A stretch of DNA of 64,000 nt from Prorocentrum cordatum. Taxonomy: Eukaryota; Sar; Dinophyceae; Prorocentrales; Prorocentraceae. Where the stretch lies: assembly GCA_963575745.1 (NCBI GenBank), contig CAUYUJ010020762.1, forward strand, positions 20,001 through 84,000. Direction: 5' to 3'. The notes beneath the pieces are model-generated. The model had not been told where the DNA came from and did no database searches. It was given only the letters and a program-made list of their open reading frames with translations. The number at the start of each line of letters is the position of its first letter. Position 1 is the first letter of the stretch. Positions 20,255-29,506 of the stretch are shown here, in pieces. Position numbers and translations under genes: made by a program.

Positions 20255-20575
20255 GGCCAAGCCGAGCAGGCGGGTTGCTGCAGCGTGCGTCCCGCATGAA
20301 TCGCGAGGAAATCTCGAGCGATGGCGCGATTCCCAAGTAACTCGTGACATCGGCCAAAGCGAAAGTGTGATTCCTGTGTCGAGGGCGCGGCGTGATTCTT
20401 GAGTGTCGAGGACACGGCGTCTGAAGAAATTGTGAGGAAGTCCCACGCGAGAGCGCGATGTTTGCATACATTGCGAGGAAGTCCCACGCGAGGGCGCGAT
20501 TTGGGACTACATTGTGAGGACGTATCAGGCGGGAGCCGTTGTGGTTGTAAACCGAGGGCCAAAGACACGATTCTG
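20255..20575. repeat. degenerate ~55-bp tandem repeat
   Basis: Diverged units share TTGCGAGGAAGTCCCACGCG, AGAGCGCGAT and variants such as AATCTCGAGCGATGGCGCGA. Clearest at 20425-20525. Non-coding. Confidence 0.6.
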
Positions 20576-20718
20576 AGACCCAAGACCTTCCCTGATACAA
20601 AAAAACAGGTGCGAGCCCCGTGAAGGGCACGGCACTTCCACTCAGAAAACACTATGTGCCCCTGATGGGGGGATCTACAATCAAATTCTTCAGCAATGGG
20701 GGTTCAACAAAGCAAAAA

Positions 20719-20864
20719 CAATCCGTACCGCGGAACCCAACTTCAAACACACACCTAGGGACAGTGAATGGCCCTTCGGTCCCCTCACCCTGATGGAAGA
20801 AGGAGGGGGCCGAACGCTCATTCACTGTCCCTGGGTCTGAAGTGGGGTTCCGCGGTGCGGATTG
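20719..20864. repeat. inverted repeat with ~46-52-bp arms
   Basis: The left arm 20719-20770 (starts CAATCCGTACCGCGGAACCC) and the right arm 20819-20864 (reverse complement starts CAATCCGCACCGCGGAACCC) pair along CAGGGACAGTGAATG as well, with a ~48-nt loop. CAA/TTG-rich sequence on both sides may extend the stem. A foldback element or an inverted duplication. Confidence 0.75.
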
Positions 20865-21375
20865 TTGTTGCGTTGTTGTTGTTGTTGCTGCTGTTGTAAT
20901 GGTTGTTGCTGCTATTGTTTTGTTGGTGGCGGTGTTGTTGAGTTCTGATGTATATAGAGTAAATATTGATGACCCCCCTGACCGGTTGAATTGAAATGCT
21001 CCGCCTGGGACTCGCACCCAAACGAAAAAAGCTTCCGGCTCAGATTGGGTCCCTGGCCGCCGAACTACTACAACAACAACAACAACAACGGTTCCCGCCG
21101 GACACTTCCTGACACGTTCGTCTTTCCCCAACTTCCCATACTTTCCCATATTGTCTTGGGACTCGACAATTATCTGTGTCCTGAAAACGAATCGGATCGG
21201 GGGGAATCGGCAACCAAGCCAGAAGAAATCGAACCGGCGGAAAAAATCGGCAGGCTAGTAATTAGGCTTCCGTGAAAAACGCTCGGCACCCGAATCGGAA
21301 TCCCAAGTCGAACCGAATCGGGGCCGAAAGCCATCGACATCGAGTCGAGTCGAGTCGAAGGCGTTGAAGCAAGCC

Positions 21376-21753
21376 TCGGGGGCGTCCAAGAAGGGGGCGG
21401 CGCAAATCATGGCTGGCGCCACGTGCGCGGCCCAGGGGGGGGGCAGGAACGTCAAGAAATGAAAAGAGGCGCCATGAAATCTGAGGAAATATCATGGCCC
21501 ACGCCATGATATCCAACGCCCCCAGTCTTGTGGAAGCCACGACAACCACGACAATGGACACCCTAACAGTCCTATCATTGAATTAAAACTTTGTTAAACA
21601 TGTCGAGAACATATTATAAACATGTTTTAAACATGTGGCTTTACATGCTTAAAACATGTTTGAAACATTATTTAGACCTCTGGAAGCAGCATGCTTCCTC
21701 TCCATTGATCGTCCTCCACGACCCTAGTCATTACCCCTCTCTTTGCCGCCCCC
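21376..21753. mobile_element. TIR element (family B), copy 3, with nested family C repeat
   Basis: The left end TCGGGGGCGTCCAAGAAGGG and the right end (reverse complement GGGGGCGGCAAAGAGAGGGG) match the family B termini. The internal GAAATCTGAGGAAATATCAT and the perfect inverted pair ATATCATGGC/GCCATGATAT (loop CCAC) are conserved. An AT-rich family C segment (21577-21720) makes this copy longer than copy 1. Confidence 0.6.
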
Positions 21754-22073
21754 GAGAGCCCTGCGAGCCCCCGTCGGGGGGCACCGGAGGCCCGGGCCGA
21801 GGAGCAGTCGCAGCAGGGCTGAACCCACACGGTGCTTTTCGTTTCCGTCTTGTGCTCGTTCTCCCCTCGCTCTTGTCTCCAAGCCGCCTCTGCTGCAAAA
21901 AAAACGAAGTCGACACGAGACCGGCCCACGGAATCGCCGAGGACGCCGTTCGGGCCCAGCCCCGAGTCCCAGACCTCCGGGGTGGGCGCGCCGCGGCCAC
22001 CACGCCGAGGTGCCCCGCCGTGGGCACGGGGGCCCGCGCCGGGAGCCAGCCACGCCGACGAGCGTCCACACCC

Positions 22074-22115
22074 AGGTCGGGCGTGTCCCCCCTACTGGCG
22101 GGTCTTGGGGGAGGA
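22074..22115 (+). repeat. dispersed repeat family F, diverged copy
   Basis: GTCGGGCGTGTCCCCCCTAC followed by TGGCGGGTCTTGGGGGAG resembles the family F phrases at 10479 and 23250. Confidence 0.45.
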
Positions 22116-22174
22116 ACTGTAAAAACTGCGACCAGGCACTCAGCAAGAATCAAAACAGGTGCCCCCCCAAACAG

Positions 22175-22445
22175 AAGTCGTCCCCAGACTATCTTTTTTG
22201 GGACCATGCTTGGAAGGTCCTCCTGTAGAAAATAACACGCCCGACTTTCAAAACAGTGAGCCTCGACCCTCGATCGTGCATCGAGGAGCTTACCCATCGG
22301 CCGGAAGAAGTAGGCAGAAACATGATGCAGGAAGGCGCTGGAAATAGATTGGGGCTCCGCCCGCCTCCTGAAGAGGAGGGAGGAGGGAAACCCCCTCGAC
22401 TCTTGAGGTAGGAAGGCGCTCAAAGTAGATTGAAATCTGGGCACC
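22175..22445 (+). repeat. dispersed repeat family D, copy 2
   Basis: TCCTCCTGTAGAAAATAACA, CCCATCGGCCGGAAGAAGTA, GGCAGAAACATGATGCAGGA and AGGTAGGAAGGCGCTCAAAG align in order with copy 1 (7640-8180), but without the (TCC)n block, which is therefore an insertion or expansion in copy 1. Confidence 0.75.
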
Positions 22446-22654
22446 CAAGAATACCTACTTTCTCAACGACCGAGGGGCACAGTCCAAGCACCGCGAGAGC
22501 CTCGACCCTCGGCTCGCGCATCGAGGGGCGAGGGCCGAGCCGCCGAGAGCCGCCGAGGGGGGGGGGGGGGCGGCGCGCACCAATGCTCGGGCGTCGGCAG
22601 ATACCCGGGCCTGGGGGACCTGCCGAGAAGCCCTGCGGACCTGCTGTCCTCCTC

Positions 22655-22730
22655 CCCCCCCTCCTCCCCCTCCTCCTCCTCCTCCTCCTCCTCCTCCTCC
22701 TCCTCCTCCTCCTCCTCCTCCTCCTCCCAA
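22655..22730. repeat. (CTC)n microsatellite
   Basis: About 24 CTC/TCC units. Confidence 0.95.
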
Positions 22731-23158
22731 GTCGCTCCGGCCGCCAGTGGCTGCCCCTGTGTGGTCACTGGTGCGAGTCTGGCCCTGGCGCGCGGGCTGC
22801 CTCGCTTTGGTGATGTGCACTGGGGAACGCCCCCCCCGCCCTATTCCACTGACCGGAACTGCCGCCATCCGAAAAACACCAGCAGACCTGGTTTTGTGAT
22901 GCCAGTCCGTATTTTAGGCTTCGGGGCCCGAGCACTGACCGGCTCCCCTTAAGCGGGGTCCTGGCTATACCCGAAAGGAGGTGGAGGGAGGGGAGGGCTT
23001 CCTGGAAAGAGGCTGTTCCTAAGAAGGCGCCGGCCTTCCATCTACAGATAAGGCCCGCGCATTCTAAGAAGCAGGGGTGCTTCTAGGGAGCCCTCCCCGC
23101 TCCCCCCGCCCCCCTCCGCGCGTGGCTGGGCGCGTTGGGGGAGGGGGGGGGAGCCCGC

Positions 23159-23228
23159 CTTCGATCGCTGCCAGGCTGGCCACCAGCCGGCCCACCGCGA
23201 TGGGGGCGAGCGTCTCCCAGGCAGCGGC
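23159..23228 (-). CDS. Kelch-repeat protein, exon
   Basis: The minus strand reads AAAWETLAPIAVGRLVASLA then AIEG, the central part of a Kelch blade: W near the start, L-x-P, the conserved R, then a hydrophobic strand. The acceptor is ATCCAG|GCC. Joined to the exon ending ...VERYDPE (26332), it gives RYDPE-AAAWETLAP in frame. It ends GATCGAAG before a GC donor (GCGGGC), leaving phase 1, and is completed by exon 17572-17624 to IEG-CLYVCGG. Length is 70 bp. Strong G/C third positions. The intron upstream is about 3.1 kb (with a family B element) and the intron downstream about 5.5 kb (with an antisense LINE). Confidence 0.72.
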
Positions 23229-23249
23229 CTGGATCGGATGGAGGGGAGG

Positions 23250-23301
23250 CAGAGTTAAGTTGGGCCTGTCCTCCTACAGGGGGGATTTGGGAGAAAAAAA
23301 C
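23250..23301 (+). repeat. dispersed repeat family F, copy 2
   Basis: TTGGGCCTGTCCTCCTACAG and GGGGGATTTGGGAGAAAAAA match 10481-10533. It lies about 20 bp intronward of the acceptor of exon 23159-23228. Confidence 0.65.
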
Positions 23302-23332
23302 GACAATAGCCCAAACAATTACAAATAACCCA

Positions 23333-23548
23333 GCGAAACTCTTGTAATGTTTCAAACGAATGCGCGGGGCGCTAAGGCGAGAGCCACATGTTTAAAAACA
23401 ACCGCCCTCAATACGCGAAGCTCTTACAATCTCACTCCGTGGAGCTCTTACAATGTTGTAAAACGAGTGTGCGCGGCGCTAAGGCGAGAACCACATTTTG
23501 AAAACCACCCGCCCTCAATTCAGTGAAACGGTTGTCAATGTTTAAGTT
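23333..23548. repeat. ~115-bp tandem duplication
   Basis: Two copies of a unit with AACGAATGCGCGGGGCGCTA/AACGAGTGTGCGCGGCGCTA, AAGGCGAGAGCCACAT, and AACAACCGCCCTCAAT/AACCACCCGCCCTCAAT. Non-coding. Confidence 0.75.
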
Positions 23549-23639
23549 TCAAGGTCCTACATGGTGAGGGAAATATCAGGCGAAACGCCTGGCCCGCCCT
23601 AAAACTGGCCTCGAGGTGCGCCAGGGATAAGATATGTAT

Positions 23640-24875
23640 ATGGAAAAGGAATGGAGGAGAAGGAGGAGGGGGAGGGAGAAGGAGGAGGAGGAGGAGGAGG
23701 AGGAGGGGGAGGAGGAGGGAGAGGAGGAGGAGGGGGGGCAGGAGGAGGAGGAGGAGGAGGCGGAGGAGGAGAAGGAGGAAGAGGAGGAGGAGGAAGAGGA
23801 TGATGATGAGGAGGAGGAAGGCGAGCTTCCTGGCCGCAGACCTTCAAAAACCATGCTCTAACATGGGCCCCTGGAAGTTCCGATCCTTTCCCGCCCGAGC
23901 TGCGGGCCAGCGGGGCGCTCGTCTCTCGAGTGGCGCCTCGCGCAGGGAGCAAGGAAAGCATGCAGGGGCTGGAGGGGAGGACCCTCGGGACGGGAGCATG
24001 TGCTGAAGCATCGCCGACACGTACATCTTGGGTGCAAGCTGGTCCTCCGCATCTGTCTTCTCCTCCTCCTCCTCCTCTCCTCCTCCTCCTCTCTCCTCCT
24101 CCTCCTCCTCCCTCCTCCTCCTCCTCCTCCTCCTCCTCCTCCCCCTCCTCCTTTGTCCTCCTCCTCCTCCTCCTCCTCCCTCCTCCTTTTGAAGTGCTCT
24201 GTCCCGAGAGTCGCTCTTCCAGGGCCCCGGGGCCCAGCGACGGCCCCCAGCAGAAAGCAGAACAAGACAAGACGGCCGCAGACGTCGCGTCGAGACCTCT
24301 GCCGCGACGCGAGCACGCCTGGGGATCAACCTCCGCCTCGAAGCGAAAACGTCAGGAGAGGAGGAGGAGAAGGAGGAGGAGGGGGATGCGGAGGCGGAGG
24401 AGGCAGAGGCGGAGGAGGAGGAGGAGGAGGAGGAGGAGGAGGAGGAGGAGGAGGCGGAGGAGGCAGAGAGAGGAGGAGGAGGAGGAGGAGGAGGAGGAGG
24501 AGGAGAGGATGCGGAGGCGGAGGAGGCAGAGGCGTAGGAGGAGGAGGAGGAGGAGGAGGAGGAGGAGAGGGAGGAGGAGGAGGAGGAGGAGAGGAGGAGG
24601 AGGAGGAGGAGGAGGAGGAGGAGGAGAAGGATGCGGAGGCGGAGGAGGGAGGAGGAGGAGGAGGAGGGAGGAGGAGGAGGAGGAGGAGGAGGAGGAGCAG
24701 GAGGAGGAGGAGGAGGAGGAGGAGAAGGATGCGGAGGCGGAGGAGGCAGAGGCGGAGGAGGCAGAGGCGGAGGCGGAGGCGGATGAGGAGGAGGAGGAGG
24801 AGGAGGAGGAGGCGGAGGCGGAGGCGGAGGCGGAGGCGGAGGAGGAGGAGGAGGAGGCGGAGGGGGAGGAGAGGC
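23640..24875. repeat. long (GAG)n / (TCC)n purine-pyrimidine block
   Basis: (GAG)n on the plus strand at 23645-23825, (TCC)n at 24055-24185, then (GAG)n with GCG interruptions at 24355-24870. The strand switch gives two opposed polypurine tracts separated by about 230 and 170 bp of unique sequence. Glu-, Arg-, Gly-, Ser-, Leu- and Pro-rich frames up to 400 codons are artefacts. Confidence 0.95.
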
Positions 24876-24879
24876 TGAG

Positions 24880-25840
24880 CCCAGACTCGGCGACATGCAA
24901 GAGCGGCCTCAGGCAGCAGCGACCCCAGGCAGCAGCGACGCTCGGGACCGCCGCGGGAGGCCGCTCCGTGGCGCGCACGGCCGCTGCTGCCGCCCCTCGC
25001 TCCGCCACCTGGGGGCCCCTGGGGGCCCGCACTGGCGGAAGGCCACCCCCACGCAGAACCGACAGACGGAGCGAGCCCGGACGGAGGTCGAGCACACCTG
25101 ATGGAGGGCAGTCTTTGAGGCCCCGCGCGGCAACCTGAGATCCGATGCACGTCGGATGCACGTCGGATGCACGTCGGGTTCACGTCGGACTGCGCCGGAA
25201 TTACGTCGGGTTTACGTCGGACTGGCTCGGGAACATCGCCGCGCGAGCGTCGAACCATAGCTTACGGAGCTGAGGTGTGGACTAGATACTACTAAACGCG
25301 CCGCGCGAGGCCTCCAGGGATTTCCTCATAGCACACCGTGCGGATTTGCTCAACACGGAGTAAGCACCCCCTCAGGAGATGTTGCAGTCAGCCCAGCGCA
25401 CGATGAGGATGCAAAGGTCCTGGAAGGCCATGTCGACACTTCGCGAGCAGGGGGCTGCCAGCGAAAGATGCCAGGGATGGGCCGAATGGGGAAGGATGCA
25501 CCGAGAACCTTGGAAAGTCGCTCATCCTTCCTATGTGGGCTGACTGTCAGCCCAGACGGTGTAAGCCCAGACATGGGCCGAGCACTCCGTGCGGACGTAC
25601 TCCGCACGGACTTGCGGGCCACCGTACAGCCGGACCTGAGGCCGAAAAAACGTCCTGCAAGAGCATGAGACCCTCCGCGGGCCCAAACTGAAGCACCTTC
25701 GAGGGTGCCCCCTCCTTGCCATCGCTCGGACGTCCATTCCCCGTGCAGTTCTCGGTTTCGTGCGTGTGTTTTTTGTTGCCCGATGGTCCAGGATGGTCCT
25801 CGATGGTTCTCGCCGAGAAAAAAATACACACGTCGGAGCG
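24880..25840. other. mostly unique sequence; ATGCACGTCGG 11-12-mers; no gene assigned
   Basis: A short tandem of GATGCACGTCG and variants lies at 25143-25215. On the minus strand, 25457-25378 reads SVDMAFQDLCILIVRWADCN then IS and a TGA stop, with good GC3. This could be a terminal exon, but there is no family match to support it. The rest shows no consistent frame. Confidence 0.35.
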
Positions 25841-25842
25841 AT

Positions 25843-26206
25843 TCGGGAGCGGCCAAGAGGGGGGTGTCCAAGAGGGGTGGGTGCAAATCATGACCAAGAG
25901 GGGTGGGCCCAACACGCGGGGGCCAGGGACGTCATGAAACAAGAAGAGGCGCCATGAAATCTGGGGAGATATCATGGCCCCCGCCATGATATTCGGGAAT
26001 GGACAGACCTCCCTTTAGTACAACGTGGTTTAGCGAACACGACCTGAGGCCCAAACCTGGCGGGTGCAAGTCTGGAAAATAACGGCCGCGGCGCCCTCTC
26101 GAGAACCGAAAACGGACAATTCGCTAATCGACGTGTCACTGTTGGGGGTTCTGTCCACCCCCGAGATATCCCCCCCCTAGTCATCACCCCCCTCTTTTCC
26201 GCCCCC
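25843..26206. mobile_element. TIR element (family B), copy 2, 364 bp, with 7-bp target duplication
   Basis: The left end TCGGGAGCGGCCAAGAGGGG and the right end (reverse complement GGGGGCGGAAAAGAGGGGGG) are inverted repeats of about 20-30 bp. GAGCGAT directly precedes (25836-25842) and follows (26207-26213) the element, a 7-bp (possibly 8 with one mismatch) target-site duplication compatible with a hAT-like element. The internal perfect inverted pair around ATATCATGGC is conserved. It lies in the Kelch-gene intron after exon 26332. Confidence 0.8.
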
Positions 26207-26331
26207 GAGCGATGCCAGGCCTCCCCCAGGAGGCACGGGAACGCCCAGCAGACGGGCAGAGCATCCGGGCGCCCTCCCCGCCACGGAGGCCCGAGACACC
26301 GCGCCCGCAGGACGCCGCGGGGCTGGCGGGC

Positions 26332-26485
26332 CTCCGGGTCGTACCTCTCCACGGCCGTGCTGGCCGCCTCCGTCTCGTCCAGGCCCTGCGCTGCTGCCGC
26401 CGCCCCCGCGGCCGCCGCGGCCGAGGCAGCCCACGGCGACAACGCGCCCCGCACACGGGGGCCGCACCAGCAGAGACGCCCGGGC
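26332..26485 (-). CDS. Kelch-repeat protein, most 5' exon(s) seen
   Basis: Minus strand. 26485-26432 reads ARASLLVRPPCAGRVVAVG, preceded by CCAGAG and starting GCC (AG|GC acceptor). 26385-26332 reads GLDETEAASTAVERYDPE, preceded by GCGCAG and followed by a GC donor (GCCCGC). Together they make the Kelch pattern R-x-S-L-L-V...GRVVAVG-LDETEA...VERYDP. The 46 nt between them are out of frame (GC-rich, Ala/Gly-coding). This is either a very short intron or a frameshifting insertion. A pseudogene is therefore possible, but the three following exons fit so well that a functional gene seems more likely. Upstream exons, and any BTB or other N-terminal domain, are not identified. Confidence 0.62.
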
Positions 26486-26564
26486 CTCTGGGGATGCGGG
26501 GACGTCTTCGTCGGGAGGACCTGGGGAGAAGCGAGCCCCGTCGGGGGGGGCTGCTGCGCCGGAT

Positions 26565-26710
26565 CGGGCCGCGCATTCAGCGGGATTCGGCCGGATCGAG
26601 CGGGATGGAGCGGGATTTCGAGGGAGTAAGCCGGATTTCGGAGGAGGAGCGGGAGTGAGCCGGATTGTACGGGAGTGAGCGGGATTGAGCAGGATTTAGC
26701 AGGCCACAGT
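26565..26710. repeat. GAGCGGGATT ~10-12-bp tandem repeat
   Basis: About twelve degenerate units such as GAGCGGGATTT, GCCGGATTTCGG and GAGCAGGATTT. Confidence 0.75.
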
Positions 26711-26964
26711 CAGAATCAGATCTCACAGGAGAGGCATCCGAACATGGTTCTTCCCAGATGTCTGCATCTGCGGCCCGCTATCGGGCCCAAGGGCCCTCGG
26801 AAAAGGATCTGGGGCAGCAGACTGCTCACAGAGAACTGGTCCGGGGGCCGCGCGTTGAAGAATCAGATCGTCGGATGCCGGGGAGCTGGAACCAGCCGAG
26901 GCCGGGTCGAGCGAACGCCGCTGAGAAGGACGCAGGTGGCGCGGCAACGACGGACGCAACAGGC

Positions 26965-27290
26965 GACCGGCCCGAGCCGACCGAACACAGCCGGCTGCGA
27001 CGCAGACGAACCGACCCAGCCGCGGACACCTTTGGCTGCTGCTGCGCCACAACCGCCGACATCATCACCGTCATCGCCGCCATCACCGTAGATGCCGCTA
27101 TCGCCACCATCACTGGAGCCCCCCAGACCGGACCGAGCCGACCGAACGCAACCGACTGCGACGCAGACGAACCGACGCAACAGCGGACACCCCTGGCTGC
27201 TGCTGCGCCCCCAACCACCAACATCACCACCGTCATGGCCACCATCACCGTTGATGCCGTTATCGCCACCAGCACCGTAATCCTCTCGAT
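26965..27290. repeat. 161-bp tandem duplication
   Basis: GAGCCGACCGAACACAGCCG at 26973 and GAGCCGACCGAACGCAACCG at 27134 begin two copies. Both include GACGCAGACGAACCGAC, GCTGCTGCTGCGCC and ATCACCGT(A/T)GATGCCG. An open frame crosses both copies, but unit length is not a multiple of three (161), so the peptide differs. Coding status doubtful. Confidence 0.7.
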
Positions 27291-27735
27291 CATCACAATA
27301 TCTCCCCCCTTCTTGGACCACTATAGCAGTGCCGATATTACGTACTCCTCGGACCTCCCTTGGGGATGCGTTCTGACCAGAATCTCAAGCGGCATGGGTA
27401 CTTCCTCCTCTGGTCCTCCTTCCCCTCCTAACTCCTTCCCTCTGGCTCACAACTCCTCCCTCATCAGGCGCCCACCACTTCTGATCGTCTCCTTCTACAC
27501 CTGAGGGAGGAAATTCTGAGAGAGGGGAGGGAGAAGGAAGCTCCAACGCAGTCAGGCTGTATCCTAATTCCCGAGAAGCAAAAGAGAAGTGGAGAAGGAA
27601 CCGAAAGTGTATGCGCAAGCTGTGCGCTCTGCCATTCCAAAGACTACCACAACAAAACCTTCGCGGCGAAGGCACTGACACCGACGTCTGCGTATCTGTC
27701 CCTTCTATGATGCTCTTCGGGGTATGACTCGGGCC

Positions 27736-27918
27736 TCCAGGAGGAGGAGGAGGAGGAGGAGGAGGAGGAGGAGGAGGAGGAGGAGGAGCGGCTGTTCGGG
27801 ACGATTCAGGGCACCCCTGGCACTCACGGCAAGGTGCAGCTGCTGGAAATCATCCCCAGGCGGGAGATGACCTCCCTGGAGAACGACCAGCACGTCAGAA
27901 AGCGTCCGAAACCCGTGT
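27736..27918 (+). other. (GAG)n then possible coding segment
   Basis: (GAG)n runs to about 27787. The plus strand then reads RLFGTIQGTPGTHGKVQLLE and IIPRREMTSLENDQHVRKRP to a TAG at 27918, with GC-biased third positions. It could be a terminal exon of an unknown gene. The minus strand frame (SDVLVVLQGG) is also open. Low confidence. Confidence 0.25.
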
Positions 27919-28384
27919 AGATCCCCATGGATGGCTCGCACAAGACGCACGCGCCCAGCCACATAGATGAATGCGGCCCCAAATCCGCGGAGCCAGCCAC
28001 GTGTTACAGACGCTCGCACAATGCAACATCTCGAGACCCGCGAAAGAGAATGGACGCATTCGTTGTTTTTTCGCTCATGGCCCGCTCCACGGACAAACCT
28101 CCGAGGAACCGATGAAAACGCCAAAAAGCATCCGAAGTCCTGGAGGCGGGCATTGGGGAACGATTGGGGGACGAGATTGGATGAGAAGGAAGGAGACGAC
28201 GACGACGACGACGACGACGCAAAGGAGCGGGAGCGCGGGCTGCAGGAGGCGAAGAGGAGAAGGGGTGAACGTCTCGAGCTCGCGCCCGCGGCCTGACCCT
28301 GCAACAAACAGAGCAGGAGGAGCGTAGAGGCCCCCAGAGCTCGCGCCGCGCTTTGGGAGGCCTCTGCGCGACATAGTGGACCGT

Positions 28385-28437
28385 CCAGTACGTTGACACG
28401 TCCAGTACGTTGACACGCCCAGTATCTTGACATGTTC
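28385..28437. repeat. ~18-bp tandem CCAGTACGTTGACACGT
   Basis: Three near-identical units, the last changed to CCAGTATCTTGACATGT. Confidence 0.85.
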
Positions 28438-28439
28438 GC

Positions 28440-29505
28440 GCGTTTGTTGGCCCTACCAATTAGGAGCCTATAAGAATTTTGATCCCAAGATACCCACCGT
28501 GTTCCTTATGCGCCCCCTTTATGCCGCCCCCCATTTTGGCGCACCCCTCACGCAGACCCTTGCCCTCGGCGTGCCAGGAATCTTGTTCCGAGAGCTTTTG
28601 CAAAACCCAAGGCGCACTCCTCACGGCGATCCTTGCCCTCGGAGTGGAGGACTTTGCATCGGCCTTCGCGCGCCGCGTCGCGGGGGAGCGCTCTCGCCAA
28701 GCAACGAACACTCCCGCGCGCCTCGTGGCAAGCTGGGGCACGCATCGCCAAGGCGTCGGTAAGTTGCTACGGGGAGCTACTCGTGTTGTCGCTTCGCGTG
28801 CGCGCATCGCATCGCCTTTGCATCGGCCCTCGCGCACCGTACCGCAGTGCTGAGGATGCGAACTGGGGATCCGTCTCCCTGAGGCAACGAGCTATCCCGC
28901 GTTCGGTGCGCAGCCACTCCATGCAATCTCACCGCCGCTGGGCGGCGTCCCTGCGACGCACAGGGACTCGCGTAAACATACGTTGTTCTTCGAACCGCGT
29001 CGTCGAGCGCGCGTGCCGCATCGCCGTTGCAGCGGCTTCCCAGCAGACTTTGCGCGACTGTCGCCGTCGTCATTTTGAGATCAATAACGTCGTCTTCGTC
29101 ATCGGTATCGTCGTCGTCGTTTTGAGATCAATATGTCTTGGGTTAAACTTTGATGAGGGATGAAAAGATAAGGAAATGCCATGCGCTCAAACTCACCTGG
29201 ATGGCACGGGATTCCTGTGGAACACCCTTTACGCTCCTTGTTGTAACTCGCTGCCAAGAGTTTCCTCGTGTGCAGCGCCCACAAAAGGAATCCGACTGAA
29301 AAGCCGTACACGAGGACTTTATGTGTAACGCACACAATAAAAACATTACATCAGTCGCCCATCAAAAGGTGTCCTTCGAAAGGGGGCCAGAAAAGTGTTG
29401 CACCCCTGGCAAAATCAGCAACACCACCGCCCCCTCAATGATAGATGATTCCTCTTCCCCACCCCGCTCCTGCACCAACAAAAAACGATAAGGGCGACGG
29501 TTGCC
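28440..29505. other. no gene seen
   Basis: GC-rich DNA with TCGCGCGC and CATCGCCTTTGCATCGG phrases, grading after 29100 into an AT-richer tail with ACACAATAAAAACATTACAT. That tail resembles 40437-40470 and may be a small dispersed repeat. No frame shows coding bias. Confidence 0.35.
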
Positions 29506-29506
29506 A

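Noticed and set aside
22455-22868. Gly-rich and Glu-rich minus-strand frames
   Set aside because: (CTC)n microsatellite.
23844-25138. Glu/Arg-rich (plus) and Pro/Ser-rich (minus) frames up to 402 codons
   Set aside because: Simple (GAG)n/(TCC)n tracts. No bias or domain outside the repeat.
27705-28433. Minus-strand frame with SDVLVVLQGG resembling a BTB start
   Set aside because: The resemblance is limited to a few residues, and the plus strand has equally good or better codon bias. Not enough to propose a BTB domain for the Kelch gene.
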